Positions 9,098 to 19,095 of a DNA stretch of 64,000 nucleotides are shown here, piece after piece. Made by a program: the position numbers and the translations under genes. The notes under the pieces are model-generated. The model did no database searches. It was not told where the DNA came from and saw nothing but the letters and a program-made list of their open reading frames with translations. The first letter of the stretch is position 1; each line of letters opens with the position of its first letter. The stretch comes from Rubrivivax sp. (GTDB taxonomy: Bacteria > Pseudomonadota > Gammaproteobacteria > Burkholderiales > Burkholderiaceae_C), in NCBI GenBank assembly GCA_026125665.1, contig JAHCKS010000002.1, positions 1 to 64,000 on the forward strand. The letters are read 5' to 3'.

Positions 9098-9523
9098 TCA
9101 GTCGCGTGGCAGCGGCCGCGGCCGGCCTTCGCCGTCGATGGCCACGTAGGTGAGGTCGGCCTCGGTCACCTTCACCACCTGCACGTTCTCCGGGTTGCGC
9201 TCGGCATAGACGTCGACGTGCACGCTCACCGACGTCGTGCCGACGCGCGTGACCTTGGCGTAGAAGCTCAGCAGGTCGCCGAGGCTCACCGGCTGCTTGA
9301 AGACGAACTGGTTCACCGCCACGGTGGCGATGCGGCCCTTGGCGATGCGGAACGGCAGCACCGAGCCGGCGATGTCCACCTGCGCCATCACCCAGCCGCC
9401 GAAGATGTCGCCGTTGCCGTTCACGTCGGCGGGCATCGGCATCACGCGCAGCACGAGCTCGCGGTCGTCGGCCAGGCGGCCGGGGGCCATCTTCAGCTCG
9501 GGTCGTTGCAGGTCGTCGCTCAC
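9098..9523 (-). CDS. Acyl-CoA thioesterase, YciA-like hotdog protein
   Basis: A 141-residue single-hotdog thioesterase. The active-site region MPADVNGNGDIFGGWVM and the following VAVNQFVFKQPVSLGD are typical of YciA/BACH acyl-CoA hydrolases, which release free CoA from acyl-CoAs in the cytoplasm. Length fits the family. The GTG at 9523 has a GAGGAG site seven bases upstream and gives a start just ahead of the conserved domain. It is convergent with the SoxR-regulated gene and divergent from the methyltransferase. Confidence 0.85.
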   Translation of the reverse strand: MSDDLQRPELKMAPGRLADDRELVLRVMPMPADVNGNGDIFGGWVMAQVDIAGSVLPFRIAKGRIATVAVNQFVFKQPVSLGDLLSFYAKVTRVGTTSVSVHVDVYAERNPENVQVVKVTEADLTYVAIDGEGRPRPLPRD

Positions 9524-9664
9524 CGCTCGCTCCTCGATGTGTGCCGCCGCCGCAGCCGCGGCGCGAGCCGGCCCGGGTCTGTCGGCGTCCGCCGGCGCCG
9601 GCCTGCCCGAACGGCGGGCCGAGCCGCGCGTGCGGCGCGGCGACAATGCCGCTTCGTTCCCATC

Positions 9665-10717
9665 ATGCAGGTGCCGCAGACTGTAGCGCCGGCCGCGCCG
9701 ATCGACCCCGCGCGCGGCCACGCCGACCTCACGCGCTGGCTGCGCCGGCTGGCGCGCGTGTTCGACCTCGACGCGATGCGCCGCGAGCCGATCGATGCCG
9801 CGGCCGTGGTGCACTACTACGAGCAGAACCACGGCGCGTACCGCCGCCACCACTCGGCCGAGGGCGCGGTGCACATGGCGCTGAACCCCGGCGGGCGCTT
9901 CGACCCGGCCGGCTTCGCCGGGCCGCTCGAGCGCATCGAGGCCCGCTGGCGCGCCGATGCGGGCCGGGCCGGGGGCTCGCCGCGCGACGTGCTCGAGCTC
10001 GCCTTCGGGCAGGGCTACAACCTCGCGTACCTCGTGCCACGGCACGCGGGCATGCGCTTCCAGGGCATCGACCTGACGCCGGCGCACGTGGCGCTGGCCC
10101 GCGAGCGCCTCGCCGCGCTCGGCCCGGCGGCGGCGGCGCGCGTGCAGCTCGTGCAGGGTGACTTCCACCACCTGCCGCAGGCCGACGCCAGCATCGACGA
10201 GGCGTTCTGCATCGAGTCGATGTGCCACGCCTTCGACCTGCCGAGGGCGCTGGCGGAGGTGGCGCGCGTGCTGCGCCCGGGCGGCACGCTGACGCTCTTC
10301 GACGGCTACCTGCCGCGGCCGCTGGAGGCCCTGCAACCCGACGAGGCGCTGGCGGTGGAGCTGGTGGCGCGCGGGCTCGCGGTGGGCCGCATGCAGACCG
10401 TGGCCGCGCTGCTGGAGGCGGCGCATGCCGCCGGCCTGGAGCTCGCCGGGATGCACGCGCTGGACCGGGAAGTGATGCCCAACCTCGCACGGCTGGAGCG
10501 CCTGACCGGTGCCGTCATCCGCTGGCCTTGGTTCGCGCGGCGGGCGCTGGCGCGCCGGCCCGCGGCGCGCGGCCGCAACGTGCTGGCCGGCTGCCTGATG
10601 CGCACCACCTTCGGCATGGGGCTGCTGAGCTACCGCGAGGTGGTGCTGCGCAAGCCCGGGGCCGGCGCCGGCACGGCCGTGGCCGCATCGCCTGCCGGCG
10701 TGGAGGGCGGGCGATGA
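9665..10717 (+). CDS. SAM-dependent class I methyltransferase
   Basis: A 350-residue methyltransferase. Motif I is VLELAFGQGYNLAYL (a variant of the usual E/DxGxGxG); then FQGIDLTPAHVALARERL, QGDFHHLPQADASID and RVLRPGGTLTLFDGYLP follow in the order of the Methyltransf_11/25 families. The GD-x-HHLP and VLRPGG segments recall sterol/tocopherol-type small-molecule methyltransferases. The substrate is unknown. Its stop overlaps the start of the ABC exporter (ATGA), so the two are translationally coupled and may act on the same metabolite. Confidence 0.75.
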   Translation: MQVPQTVAPAAPIDPARGHADLTRWLRRLARVFDLDAMRREPIDAAAVVHYYEQNHGAYRRHHSAEGAVHMALNPGGRFDPAGFAGPLERIEARWRADAGRAGGSPRDVLELAFGQGYNLAYLVPRHAGMRFQGIDLTPAHVALARERLAALGPAAAARVQLVQGDFHHLPQADASIDEAFCIESMCHAFDLPRALAEVARVLRPGGTLTLFDGYLPRPLEALQPDEALAVELVARGLAVGRMQTVAALLEAAHAAGLELAGMHALDREVMPNLARLERLTGAVIRWPWFARRALARRPAARGRNVLAGCLMRTTFGMGLLSYREVVLRKPGAGAGTAVAASPAGVEGGR

Positions 10718-12564
10718 GGCGCGGCCCGGCGCTGCCGCTGCCCGCGCCGCCCGAGACGGCGCGCGGCCCAGGTGCCGCCGCCGCGTCGGACTGGCACACG
10801 CTGAAACGCCTGCTGCCTTACCTGTGGCCGTGGCGCGGGCGCATCGTGCTGGCGCTCGGCTTCCTCGTCGCGGCGAAGGTGGCCAACGTCGGCGTGCCGG
10901 TGCTGCTGAAGCACCTCGTCGATGCGCTCGACCTGAAGCCCGGCGACCCGCGCGTGCTGCTCGTCGTGCCCGCCGGCCTGCTGCTCGCCTACGCCGGCCT
11001 GCGCCTGGCCACGAGCGTCTTCACCGAGCTGCGCGAGCTCGTCTTCGCCAAGGTGAGCTTCGGCGCCGGCAAGGAGATCGCGCTGCAGGTGTTCTCGCAC
11101 GTGCAGTCGCTCTCGCTGCGTTTCCACCTCGAGCGGCAGACCGGCGGCCTGACGCGCGACATCGAGCGCGGCACGCGCGCGCTGCAGTCGCTGGTGTCGT
11201 ATTCGCTGTACACGATCCTGCCCACGCTGATCGAGGTGATGCTGGTGCTGGCCGTGCTCGGCGGGCGCTTCGACCTGGGCTACGTGTGGATCACGCTCGC
11301 TGCGCTCGTCGTCTACGTCGCGTTCACCGTCAGCGTCACCGAGTGGCGCACGCGCTTCCGGCGCGAGATGAACGAGCTCGACTCGCGCGCGCACACGCGC
11401 GCCATCGACGCGCTGCTGAACTACGAGACGGTGAAGTACTTCAACAACGAGGCCTTCGAGGCGCGCCGCTACGACGAGGGGCTGGAGGCTTTCCGCCGCG
11501 CGCAGGTGAAGAGCCAGACGACGCTGTCGCTGCTGAACACCGGGCAGCAGCTCGTCATCGCCGCCAGCCTACTGGCGATGCTGTGGCGCGCCACCGACGG
11601 CGTGGTCGAAGGGCGCATGACGCTCGGCGACCTGGTGATGGTCAACGCCTTCCTGATCCAGCTGTACATCCCGCTGAACTTCCTGGGCGTGCTGTACCGC
11701 GAGGTCAAGCAGAGCCTGACCGACCTGGACAAGATGTTCGTGCTGCTCGAGCGCCACCGCGAGGTGGACGACGCGCCTGGCGCACCGCCGCTCGTCGTGC
11801 GCGAGGGCACCGTGCGCTTCGAGAACGTGCATTTCGCCTATGAGCCGGCGCGCCCCATCCTGCACGGCGTGAGCTTCGAGATCCCGGCCGGCAGGACGGT
11901 GGCCGTGGTCGGCCCGTCGGGCGCGGGCAAGAGCACGCTGGCGCGGCTGCTGTACCGCTTCTACGACGTCGGCAAGGAAGGCGGCGGCATCACCATCGAC
12001 GGCCAGGACCTGCGCGCCGTGACGCAGGCGAGCCTGCGCGCCGCCATCGGCATCGTGCCGCAGGACACCGTGCTCTTCAACGACACGGTGCACTACAACA
12101 TCGCCTACGGCCGCCCGGGCTGCACGCGCGAGGAAGTCGAGGCGGCGGCGAAGGCGGCGCACATCCACGCCTTCATCGCCGGCACGCCGAAGGGCTACGA
12201 GACGATGGTCGGCGAGCGGGGCCTGAAGCTCAGCGGCGGCGAGAAGCAGCGCGTGGCCATCGCGCGCACGCTGCTGAAGAACCCGCCGATCCTCATCTTC
12301 GACGAGGCCACCTCGGCGCTGGACAGCGCCAACGAGCGTGCCATCCAGGCCGAGCTGAAGAGCGCCGCGGCGGGCAAGACGGCGCTCGTCATCGCGCACC
12401 GCCTGTCCACGGTGGTCGATGCGCACGAGATCGTCGTGCTCGAGGCCGGCCGCGTGGTGGAGCGCGGCACGCATGCCGAGCTGCTGGCGCGCGACGGGCG
12501 CTACGCGCAGATGTGGCGGCTGCAGCAGGCGGCGAAGGAGCAGGTCACCGGCTCGCCGCGGTGA
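10714..12564 (+). CDS. Atm1/HMT1-type ABC exporter, fused permease and ATPase
   Basis: A 616-residue ABC half-transporter. Residues ~25-330 are a six-helix exporter membrane domain (KVANVGVPVLLKHLVDAL, and NYETVKYFNNEAFEARRYD, a typical Atm1-family signature). The C-terminal ATPase has Walker A GPSGAGKSTLARLLYRFYD, signature LSGGEKQR, Walker B ILIFDEATSALD and the H-loop AHRLSTV. Bacterial members of this group export glutathione conjugates or metal-glutathione complexes. The start overlaps the preceding methyltransferase stop by four bases. Confidence 0.88.
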   Translation: MRRGPALPLPAPPETARGPGAAAASDWHTLKRLLPYLWPWRGRIVLALGFLVAAKVANVGVPVLLKHLVDALDLKPGDPRVLLVVPAGLLLAYAGLRLATSVFTELRELVFAKVSFGAGKEIALQVFSHVQSLSLRFHLERQTGGLTRDIERGTRALQSLVSYSLYTILPTLIEVMLVLAVLGGRFDLGYVWITLAALVVYVAFTVSVTEWRTRFRREMNELDSRAHTRAIDALLNYETVKYFNNEAFEARRYDEGLEAFRRAQVKSQTTLSLLNTGQQLVIAASLLAMLWRATDGVVEGRMTLGDLVMVNAFLIQLYIPLNFLGVLYREVKQSLTDLDKMFVLLERHREVDDAPGAPPLVVREGTVRFENVHFAYEPARPILHGVSFEIPAGRTVAVVGPSGAGKSTLARLLYRFYDVGKEGGGITIDGQDLRAVTQASLRAAIGIVPQDTVLFNDTVHYNIAYGRPGCTREEVEAAAKAAHIHAFIAGTPKGYETMVGERGLKLSGGEKQRVAIARTLLKNPPILIFDEATSALDSANERAIQAELKSAAAGKTALVIAHRLSTVVDAHEIVVLEAGRVVERGTHAELLARDGRYAQMWRLQQAAKEQVTGSPR

Positions 12565-12569
12565 CCGGT

Positions 12570-14003
12570 TCAGGGCGCCGCGCGCGCCCGCAGCCGCCGC
12601 CGCACGAGGTCGATGTGGCTGCGCAGGTCGTACAGCTCGTTGTGATAGGCGAGCGGCAGCCCGATGTGCTCGACCTGCGCCTCGATGCGGTCGAGCTCGT
12701 CGCGCAGCTGCGCCAGGTTGGCGTCGGGCTTCTCCAGCCCTTCCTCCAGCGCGCGCAGGTGCGCGTACCAGCGGAAGACGCGCGAGCGCATGCGCAGCGT
12801 CACCAGCGGCGGCAGGATGCGCGACAGCGGCACGAGCGCGGCCAGCAGCGGCAGCAGCACGATCCACATGCGGTCGACGAAGTTGGCCAGCCAGAACGGC
12901 AGGTAGCGCTGCAGCCACGGCGGCCCGCTGCGGTGGAAACGTTCGGCCTCGCGCGCCAGCGGCCACTCGGTAGCCTCGGCGTTCGGGAACACGTCGCTGC
13001 GGTTGAACCACGGCGCCACGCCGGGGCCGCCGTGCGCCGCCTTGGCCGCCTGCAGCAGCAGCTCCATCAGCGCCGGGTGCAGGTCCTCGCGCACGACGAG
13101 CGAGGCGGTCGTCGCGAGCAGGTGCACGTCGGCCGGCGGCAGGTCGTTCGCGAGGTCGACCACGCCGCGCGGCAGCACCACCGGGCGCAGAAAGGGGAAG
13201 CGCCGCGCGTAGGCCTCGGCCTGCGCGAAGTCGAACAGCCGCATGCCCGGCGTGCGCAGCAGGTACTGCACGAGCGGCGCGTCGGCCGCCGAGACCATGA
13301 CGAGCGCGTCGATGCGCCCCTGCACGAGGTCGACCACGCCATTGACGGCGGCGCGGTCGCCGAGCTTCAGCGCATCGGCGCTCAGCCGGTTGGCCGCCGC
13401 GAGCTGGCGGAACAGCGGCCCCGAGCCGTCGCCTTCGGGCCCGAGGTTGATGCGCCAGCCTTCGAGCTGCGACAGGCGGTCGAGCTTCGCGCCCTTCGCG
13501 CCTTTCGCGAGCCGCCTGGCGCTGGCTTCGCGGTAGAAGATCCACAGCGGCTCGTAGGCGACGCTGCCGAGCGAGAGCAGCGGTGGCGGGCCCGCGGCGG
13601 CGGCGGCCCCGTCCTCCGACGCCGTGGCACTCGCACGGGCCTGCCGCTCCTCGGTCGCCACGCCGCCCTGCACGAACGCCGCCTGCACGCCCGAGGCCGC
13701 GTCGTGCAGCAGCGCCAGGTTCTCGTTCGAGCCCTGCGTGGCGCGCAGCGTCACGGTGATGCCGTGCGCCTGCAGCAGCGGCCGGTAGCGCTTGGCGAAC
13801 TCGGCGTAGGCGCCCTGCTCGGGGCCGCTGGCGATGACGATGCGCTTGGGCGGCGTCGGGTCGAGCCAGCGGTAGGCCAGCACGACGGCGCCGAGCACCA
13901 GCAGCCACAGCGCCAGCACCGCCCAGGGCCCGGCGCGCAGCACGGCGTCGCGCCATCGGCCCGGCATGGGCAGGGGCTGGCGGAGCAGGTTCATCGGGCG
14001 CAT
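12570..14003 (-). CDS. TAXI-family solute-binding protein with membrane anchors
   Basis: About 477 residues. An N-terminal membrane helix (AVLALWLLVLGAVVLAYRWL) is followed by a periplasmic TAXI/NMT1-type binding domain (KRIVIASGPEQGAYAEFA, and QGSNENLALLHDAASGVQAAFVQGG in two parts), then a C-terminal hydrophobic pair (FVDRMWIVLLPLLAALVPL) and a coiled region. This membrane-bound layout is common for lone TAXI proteins in Burkholderiales. No TRAP permease gene is adjacent. Starts at 14003 (MRPMNLL) or 13994 are equally plausible. The gene is convergent with the Atm1 exporter. Confidence 0.75.
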   Translation of the reverse strand: MRPMNLLRQPLPMPGRWRDAVLRAGPWAVLALWLLVLGAVVLAYRWLDPTPPKRIVIASGPEQGAYAEFAKRYRPLLQAHGITVTLRATQGSNENLALLHDAASGVQAAFVQGGVATEERQARASATASEDGAAAAAGPPPLLSLGSVAYEPLWIFYREASARRLAKGAKGAKLDRLSQLEGWRINLGPEGDGSGPLFRQLAAANRLSADALKLGDRAAVNGVVDLVQGRIDALVMVSAADAPLVQYLLRTPGMRLFDFAQAEAYARRFPFLRPVVLPRGVVDLANDLPPADVHLLATTASLVVREDLHPALMELLLQAAKAAHGGPGVAPWFNRSDVFPNAEATEWPLAREAERFHRSGPPWLQRYLPFWLANFVDRMWIVLLPLLAALVPLSRILPPLVTLRMRSRVFRWYAHLRALEEGLEKPDANLAQLRDELDRIEAQVEHIGLPLAYHNELYDLRSHIDLVRRRLRARAAP

Positions 14004-14079
14004 GTTGCCGTGTGGCCGCGGCGGCGGCGCGACGAGTGTCGCCGCTCGACGGTGGCCACCGGCGCCTTCCCTGCTGCCG

Positions 14080-15048
14080 TCACTGGAGGGTGATCGTCTC
14101 GTCGCCGGGCCCGGGCCGGCAATCGGCCGCCTGCGGCTCGCCCCAGCCGCGGCGCACGAGCAGGTGCTCACGCGTGTAGCAGAACTGCAGCCGCACGGCG
14201 CCCGGCACCTGCGCACGCACGAGGCCCTCGACGGCGGCGGGCAGGCTGATGCGGTAGCGCGCCGCGGCCAGGTCGTCGGCCGGATGGTCGTCGTTGTGGA
14301 TCCACGGCACGAAGGCGGCACCGGCCCACATCACGAGGCGCCAGCCCACCTCCACCTGCGTGGGCTCGTAGCGCACGCCGGCCAGCCAGCCCTGCGCCTG
14401 CGCGCGCGCAGCGGGGCCCGGCACGAGCCCGGCCCAGCCCGCGGCCAGCAGCTCGGCGAGCCACTGGTTGCAGTTCTGGTAGGCCGTGCTGAACGGGAAC
14501 GCGTTGGCGCTGTAGCGGCCGGCCAGCAGTGCCAGCGCCAGCCGGTTGTCGCGCGCCGCGCGCAGCACCGGCGCACCATCGGCCGGCGGCAGCAGCACCA
14601 CGGAGACATGCCCGAGCAGCGGCTGCTCGGCACCGAACACGAAGGCTGCCAGGCCCTGGTCGAACAGCCGCGGCTGCCCTTCGTCGCATGCGTAGTAGAG
14701 CTGGCGCACGGCCCACGGCGTGTCGCCGCCGGCGCGCGCGGCCACGCCGGCGTGCGAGTGGCGGATGCCCCAGCGCGCCAGGTCCAGGCCGGTGCGCGAG
14801 ACGATGGCCACGTCGGCGTCGGAGCGGTCGAGCTCGGCGCGGACCAAGCCGGCCACGCGCAGCAGGCGGTCGCGGTCGGCCACCGTCAGCATGCTCTCGC
14901 TGTCGCAGTAGCGTGACGAGGCGGCGCCGGCCAGCGCCGGCGCGGCAGCCGCGGCCAGCAGGCCGGCCGCGGCGGTGCCGGCGAGCGCACGCGAAAGGGG
15001 GTGGATCGCAGCCAGGGCTGAACCGGGCCCGGAGCGGTGCTCGGTCAG
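14080..15048 (-). CDS. DUF2145 family exported protein
   Basis: About 322 residues with an Ala-rich signal peptide (AGTAAAGLLAAAAAPALAG) and DUF2145-like blocks: ARWGIRHSHAGVAAR, LYYACDEG, ANAFPFSTAYQNCNQW and EVGWRLVMWAGAAF. The family is predicted periplasmic and of unknown role. No ATG, GTG or TTG lies between the upstream gene and the signal peptide. The best start is a CTG at 15048 that overlaps the stop of the upstream gene as CTGA, by analogy with ATGA coupling. A base error in the start codon is the alternative. Confidence 0.7.
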   Translation of the reverse strand: MTEHRSGPGSALAAIHPLSRALAGTAAAGLLAAAAAPALAGAASSRYCDSESMLTVADRDRLLRVAGLVRAELDRSDADVAIVSRTGLDLARWGIRHSHAGVAARAGGDTPWAVRQLYYACDEGQPRLFDQGLAAFVFGAEQPLLGHVSVVLLPPADGAPVLRAARDNRLALALLAGRYSANAFPFSTAYQNCNQWLAELLAAGWAGLVPGPAARAQAQGWLAGVRYEPTQVEVGWRLVMWAGAAFVPWIHNDDHPADDLAAARYRISLPAAVEGLVRAQVPGAVRLQFCYTREHLLVRRGWGEPQAADCRPGPGDETITLQ

Positions 15049-15596
15049 AGCGTGACCGGCCGCGTCTGCAGCTCGCGCCAGCGCTCGTCGGAGACGACGA
15101 GGAAGAACGGCTCGCGCGTGCGCGCCTCGCCCTGGCCGGTGACCTTCGCGAGCTCCAGGCCGTAGGGCCGCTCGCGGGCGCTGATCACGTGGCCCGCGGC
15201 CAGCGCGGCGCGCGCCACGGTCTGCAGGGGCAGGAAGAGCTGCACCGGCGCACCGGCTTCCGCGTCGTGCCGGGCGCCTTCGGCCGGTGCCGCGGTGCCG
15301 CGCGCCGTGTCCTGCCCGGCGGGCAGCGCCACCAGCGTCAGCTGCGCGTAGCCTTCGCGGCCCGCCGCGGCGACGATCTGCTGCACGCGGTACTCGCCGC
15401 TGCGCACGGGCCGGCCCGGCGACGAGGCGTCGCTCGACGCGTTGAACGACGTGGAGATGCTGCCCACCGAGGCCGAGAAGCTGTTGAAGATGGCCGAGCT
15501 GGCCAGCGTGTCGGCTCGTGCCGTGCCGGCGCCGAGGACGCCCGCGGCAAGGATCAGGGTGGCGGCCAGGGAAGTCGACGTCGTGCGGCGGCGCAT
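15045..15596 (-). CDS. Hypothetical exported protein upstream of DUF2145 gene
   Basis: A 183-residue protein with a clear signal peptide (MRRRTTSTSLAATLILAAG up to TARAD). The mature part is a small beta-rich domain with SFSASVGSISTSFNASSDAS near its N-terminus, VQLFLPLQTVARAALAAGH in the middle and a basic end. It sits directly upstream of, and overlaps, the DUF2145 gene; such pairs recur in Burkholderiales, so the two probably act together in the cell envelope. It diverges from the LysR gene at 15715. Confidence 0.7.
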   Translation of the reverse strand: MRRRTTSTSLAATLILAAGVLGAGTARADTLASSAIFNSFSASVGSISTSFNASSDASSPGRPVRSGEYRVQQIVAAAGREGYAQLTLVALPAGQDTARGTAAPAEGARHDAEAGAPVQLFLPLQTVARAALAAGHVISARERPYGLELAKVTGQGEARTREPFFLVVSDERWRELQTRPVTL

Positions 15597-15714
15597 GCGC
15601 GGGCTCCGGGGGGTGCAGGGTGCGCGCGAGCATAGCAGCGGCGCCTCTGTCCCCGCGGCTCTCCCCGGGCAAATCCGGCCTCGCGTGTGCAACCGCTGGC
15701 TACACTGCCTGGCC

Positions 15715-16677
15715 GTGGAGACCAAGTGGCTCGAGGACTTCGTGAGCCTCGCCGAGACGCGCAGCTTCTCGCGCTCGGCGCAGCTCAGGCATGTCACGCA
15801 GCCCGCGTTCTCGCGCCGCATTCAGGCGCTGGAAGCGTGGACGGGCACCGAGCTCGTCGACCGCAGCTCGTACCCGACGTCGCTGACGCCGGCCGGCGAG
15901 ACCTTCCACGCGCAGGCGGTGGAGATCCTGGAGGCGTTGAACGCCACGCGCAACATGATGCGCGGCTTCCAGGCGGCGGGGCAGGACACGGTGGAGTTCG
16001 CCGTGCCGCACACGCTCGCCTTCACCTTCTTCCCGCACTGGCTGATGCAGATGCGCCAGCAGTTCAAGGGCGCCGCGGCGATGAAGACGCGCCTCACCGC
16101 GCTCAACGTGCACGACGCGGTGCTGCGCTTCACCGAAGGCGGCTGCGACCTGCTGATCGCCTACCACCACGAGGCCCTGCCGCTGCAGGTGCCCAGCGCC
16201 CGCTACGAGATGCTGAGCCTGGGCACCGAGACGCTGGCACCGTACTCCAAGCCGGCCACGCGCGAGGGCACGCGCGCCGCGGCCGAGCCGGAGCCGTTGT
16301 TCCGACTGCCGCCGGCGCGCGCCGGCGCCACCGTGCCGTTGCTCGCCTACGCGTCGGGCGCCTACATGGCACGCGTCGTGGAGATGATCCTGCAGCGCGC
16401 CGACGTGCCGCTGCCGCTGGACGCCGTCTACGAAACCGACATGGCCGAGGGCCTGAAGGCGATGGCGCTGGAAGGGCACGGCCTGGCCTTCCTGCCCGAG
16501 AGCTCGGTGCGGCATGAGCTGCGCGCGCGGCGGCTCGTGCGGGCCTCGCCGCCCGGGTGCCTCGAGTCGACGATGGACGTGCGCATCTACCGCGAGCGGC
16601 CCGACGGGGCGCGGCACGCGCCGAAGGCGGCGGTGCAGGCGCTGTGGGAGCACCTGGGAGCGCAGCGCGCGCCCTGA
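15715..16677 (+). CDS. LysR-family transcriptional regulator
   Basis: A 320-residue LysR protein. The N-terminal winged HTH reads [19 protein letters not shown], then [18 protein letters not shown], then [17 protein letters not shown]. The effector domain is periplasmic-binding-protein-like, with [15 protein letters not shown] and [10 protein letters not shown]. The short HTH variant ([10 protein letters not shown]) resembles regulators near hypF/YjiE-type genes. It is divergent from the exported-protein/DUF2145 pair, which it may control. The GTG at 15715 places the HTH at residue 1 as usual for the family. Confidence 0.88.
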   Translation: METKWLEDFVSLAETRSFSRSAQLRHVTQPAFSRRIQALEAWTGTELVDRSSYPTSLTPAGETFHAQAVEILEALNATRNMMRGFQAAGQDTVEFAVPHTLAFTFFPHWLMQMRQQFKGAAAMKTRLTALNVHDAVLRFTEGGCDLLIAYHHEALPLQVPSARYEMLSLGTETLAPYSKPATREGTRAAAEPEPLFRLPPARAGATVPLLAYASGAYMARVVEMILQRADVPLPLDAVYETDMAEGLKAMALEGHGLAFLPESSVRHELRARRLVRASPPGCLESTMDVRIYRERPDGARHAPKAAVQALWEHLGAQRAP

Positions 16678-16703
16678 ATCCGGCCACGGCCCGGCACCCG
16701 ACA

Positions 16704-17813
16704 ATGCCGGCCATGTCTGCCGCCGATCTTCCTGCCGCCCCACGGCCCGCGACGGCCGCCTTGGCCACTCCGCCGGGCTCGCTGCAGCTTGCCCGCCCCG
16801 ACGACTGGCACCTGCACCTGCGCGACGGCGCGGCGATGGCCGCCGTGCTGCCCGCGAGCGCCCGCCAGTTCGGCCGCGCCATCGTCATGCCGAACCTGCG
16901 CCCGCCGGTCACGACCGCGGCGATGGCGCTCGCCTACCGCGAGCGGCTGCTCGCGGCGCGGCCGAAGGAAGGCCCGGGGCACGACTTCGAGCCGCTGATG
17001 ACGCTGTACCTCACCGACAACACGCCGCCCGACGAAATCGTGCGCGCGAAGGCGGCGGGCATCGTCGCGCTCAAGCTCTACCCGGCCGGCGCGACGACCA
17101 ACAGCGACGCCGGCGTCACCGACATCCGCAGGACGCACCGCACGCTGGAGGCGATGCAGCGCGAAGGCCTGCTGCTGCTGGTGCACGGCGAGGTCACCGA
17201 CCCCGAGGTGGACGTGTTCGACCGCGAGGCGGTGTTCATCGAGCGCGTGATGCAGCCGCTGCGCCGCGACTTCCCCGGCCTGAAGGTGGTGTTCGAGCAC
17301 ATCACCACGCGCGAGGCGGCCGACTACGTGGCCGGCGCCGGCGCGCTGACGGCGGCCACCGTGACGGCGCACCACCTGCTGTTCAGCCGCAACGCGCTCT
17401 TCACCGGGGGCCTGCGGCCGCACTACTACTGCCTGCCGGTGCTCAAGCGCGAAGTGCACCGGCAGGCGCTGGTGCGTGCCGCCACGTCGGGCCACCCGCG
17501 GTTCTTCCTCGGCACCGACAGCGCGCCGCACGCCGTGGCGATGAAGGAGCAGAGCGTCTGCGGCGCCGGCTGCTACACGGCGCCGGCGGCGCTCGAGCTC
17601 TACGCCGAGGCGTTCGAGGCGGCCGGCGCGCTGCACCGGCTGGAAGCGTTCGCCAGCTTCCACGGTGCCGACTTCTACGGCCTGCCGCGCCCGCGCGGCA
17701 CCGTGACGCTGGTGCGCGAGCCGTGGACGCTGCCGGCCGAGCTGCCCTTCGGCGACGCGGCCATCAAGCCGCTGCGCGCCGGCGAGACGCTGGCGTGGCG
17801 CTTCGTCGGCTGA
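16704..17813 (+). CDS. pyrC: Dihydroorotase (type II)
   Basis: A 369-residue dihydroorotase that cyclises carbamoyl-aspartate to dihydroorotate in pyrimidine synthesis. The metal ligands are visible in order: [10 protein letters not shown] (HxH), the carboxylated lysine in [32 protein letters not shown] and the catalytic Asp in GTDSAPH. Length and spacing match E. coli PyrC. An alternative start three codons later (16713) cannot be excluded; the residues before RPDDWHL are a variable extension. Confidence 0.95.
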   Translation: MPAMSAADLPAAPRPATAALATPPGSLQLARPDDWHLHLRDGAAMAAVLPASARQFGRAIVMPNLRPPVTTAAMALAYRERLLAARPKEGPGHDFEPLMTLYLTDNTPPDEIVRAKAAGIVALKLYPAGATTNSDAGVTDIRRTHRTLEAMQREGLLLLVHGEVTDPEVDVFDREAVFIERVMQPLRRDFPGLKVVFEHITTREAADYVAGAGALTAATVTAHHLLFSRNALFTGGLRPHYYCLPVLKREVHRQALVRAATSGHPRFFLGTDSAPHAVAMKEQSVCGAGCYTAPAALELYAEAFEAAGALHRLEAFASFHGADFYGLPRPRGTVTLVREPWTLPAELPFGDAAIKPLRAGETLAWRFVG

Positions 17814-17993
17814 CGAAGTGCCTTCCGAGCGCGGTGGCCGGCGGGCCGGGCGCCGCCGCCGCGTCCGACGCGCCGACCCCGCGCTGCCTGGGGGCAATCC
17901 GGGGCCGCGCGGCCTTGAAGGCGCGCGCGGCGCCCTAACATCGCCCCTTGTTCACGCAACGCCGCCCCGCAAGAAGGACGGGGGACCCACACC

Positions 17994-18875
17994 ATGAAAC
18001 GCATCCTGCTCTTCGTCGTCACCAACTTCGCCGTGATGGCGGTGCTGCTGATCGCCGCGAACCTGCTCGGCGTCAACCGCTACCTCACCGCCAACGGCCT
18101 GAACATGGGCATGCTGCTCGGGTTCGCGCTCGTGATGGGCTTCGGCGGCGCGCTGATCTCGCTGCTCATCAGCAAGCCGATGGCCAAGTGGAGCACGCGC
18201 GCGCAGGTCATCAACGACTCGCCCGACCCGACGCACCGCTGGATCGTCGGCACGGTGCAGGGCTTCGCGCAGAAGGCCGGCATCGGCATGCCCGAGGTCG
18301 CCATCTTCGAAGGCGCCCCGAACGCCTTCGCCACCGGTGCGTTCAAGAACTCGGCGCTGGTCGCCGTCTCCACGGGCCTGCTGCAGACGATGAACCGCGA
18401 GGAGGTCGAGGCCGTCATCGGCCACGAGGTGGCGCACGTGGCCAACGGCGACATGGTGACGATGACGCTGATCCAGGGCGTGATGAACACCTTCGTCGTG
18501 TTCCTGTCGCGCGTCATCGGCTACTTCGTCGACAAGGTCGTGCTGCGCAACGAGCGCGACGGCGTGGGCATCGGCTACTACGTCACGACGATCGTGCTCG
18601 ACATCGTGCTGGGCGTGCTCGCCGCGATCATCGTGGCCTGGTTCTCGCGCCAGCGCGAGTACCGCGCCGACGCCGGCGCCGCGCAGCTGATGGGGCGCAA
18701 GCAGCCGATGATCAACGCGCTGGCGCGCCTGGGCGGGCTCGATCCCGGCGCCTTGCCCAAGAGCGTGGCGACGATGGGCATCAACAGCCGGCCGGGCGGG
18801 CTGATGGCGCTGTTCTCGAGCCACCCGCCGATCGAGGACCGCATCGCAGCCTTGCAGCAGGCGGCGGTGCAGTAA
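17994..18875 (+). CDS. htpX: Membrane zinc metalloprotease HtpX
   Basis: A 293-residue M48B protease of the inner membrane that degrades misfolded membrane proteins. Two N-terminal membrane helices ([21 protein letters not shown] in two parts, and [19 protein letters not shown]) are followed by the zinc motif HEVAH starting at H144, a second hydrophobic pair and the third ligand in [12 protein letters not shown]. Size and order match HtpX. It is the last gene before a strong GC hairpin terminator. Confidence 0.95.
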   Translation: MKRILLFVVTNFAVMAVLLIAANLLGVNRYLTANGLNMGMLLGFALVMGFGGALISLLISKPMAKWSTRAQVINDSPDPTHRWIVGTVQGFAQKAGIGMPEVAIFEGAPNAFATGAFKNSALVAVSTGLLQTMNREEVEAVIGHEVAHVANGDMVTMTLIQGVMNTFVVFLSRVIGYFVDKVVLRNERDGVGIGYYVTTIVLDIVLGVLAAIIVAWFSRQREYRADAGAAQLMGRKQPMINALARLGGLDPGALPKSVATMGINSRPGGLMALFSSHPPIEDRIAALQQAAVQ

Positions 18876-18915
18876 GCGAAATTGAAGGGGCCCTGCGGGG
18901 CCTCCTGTGGAAACG

Positions 18916-18941
18916 GGGCCCTGCGGGGCCCTTGTGCTTTT
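18916..18941 (+). terminator. GC hairpin terminator after htpX
   Basis: GGGCCC-TGCG-GGGCCC followed by TTGTGCTTTT. A near-copy of the same GGGGCCCTGCGGGGCC string lies 28 bases upstream (18887-18902), giving two hairpin-forming units in tandem. Confidence 0.7.
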
Positions 18942-19095
18942 ACCCGGGAGCCGTCGCGACCCGGGATCTTCTGGCAACGCCACGGGCGACCTCTCGAATC
19001 CCCCGAGACCAAGTGCCCTCGGTTCCGGGGTTCAACGCAGAGCGCGGCGGGCGGCGCACCTAAGCTCGCCGGGTTCTCGAGGGAGGAACATCCAA

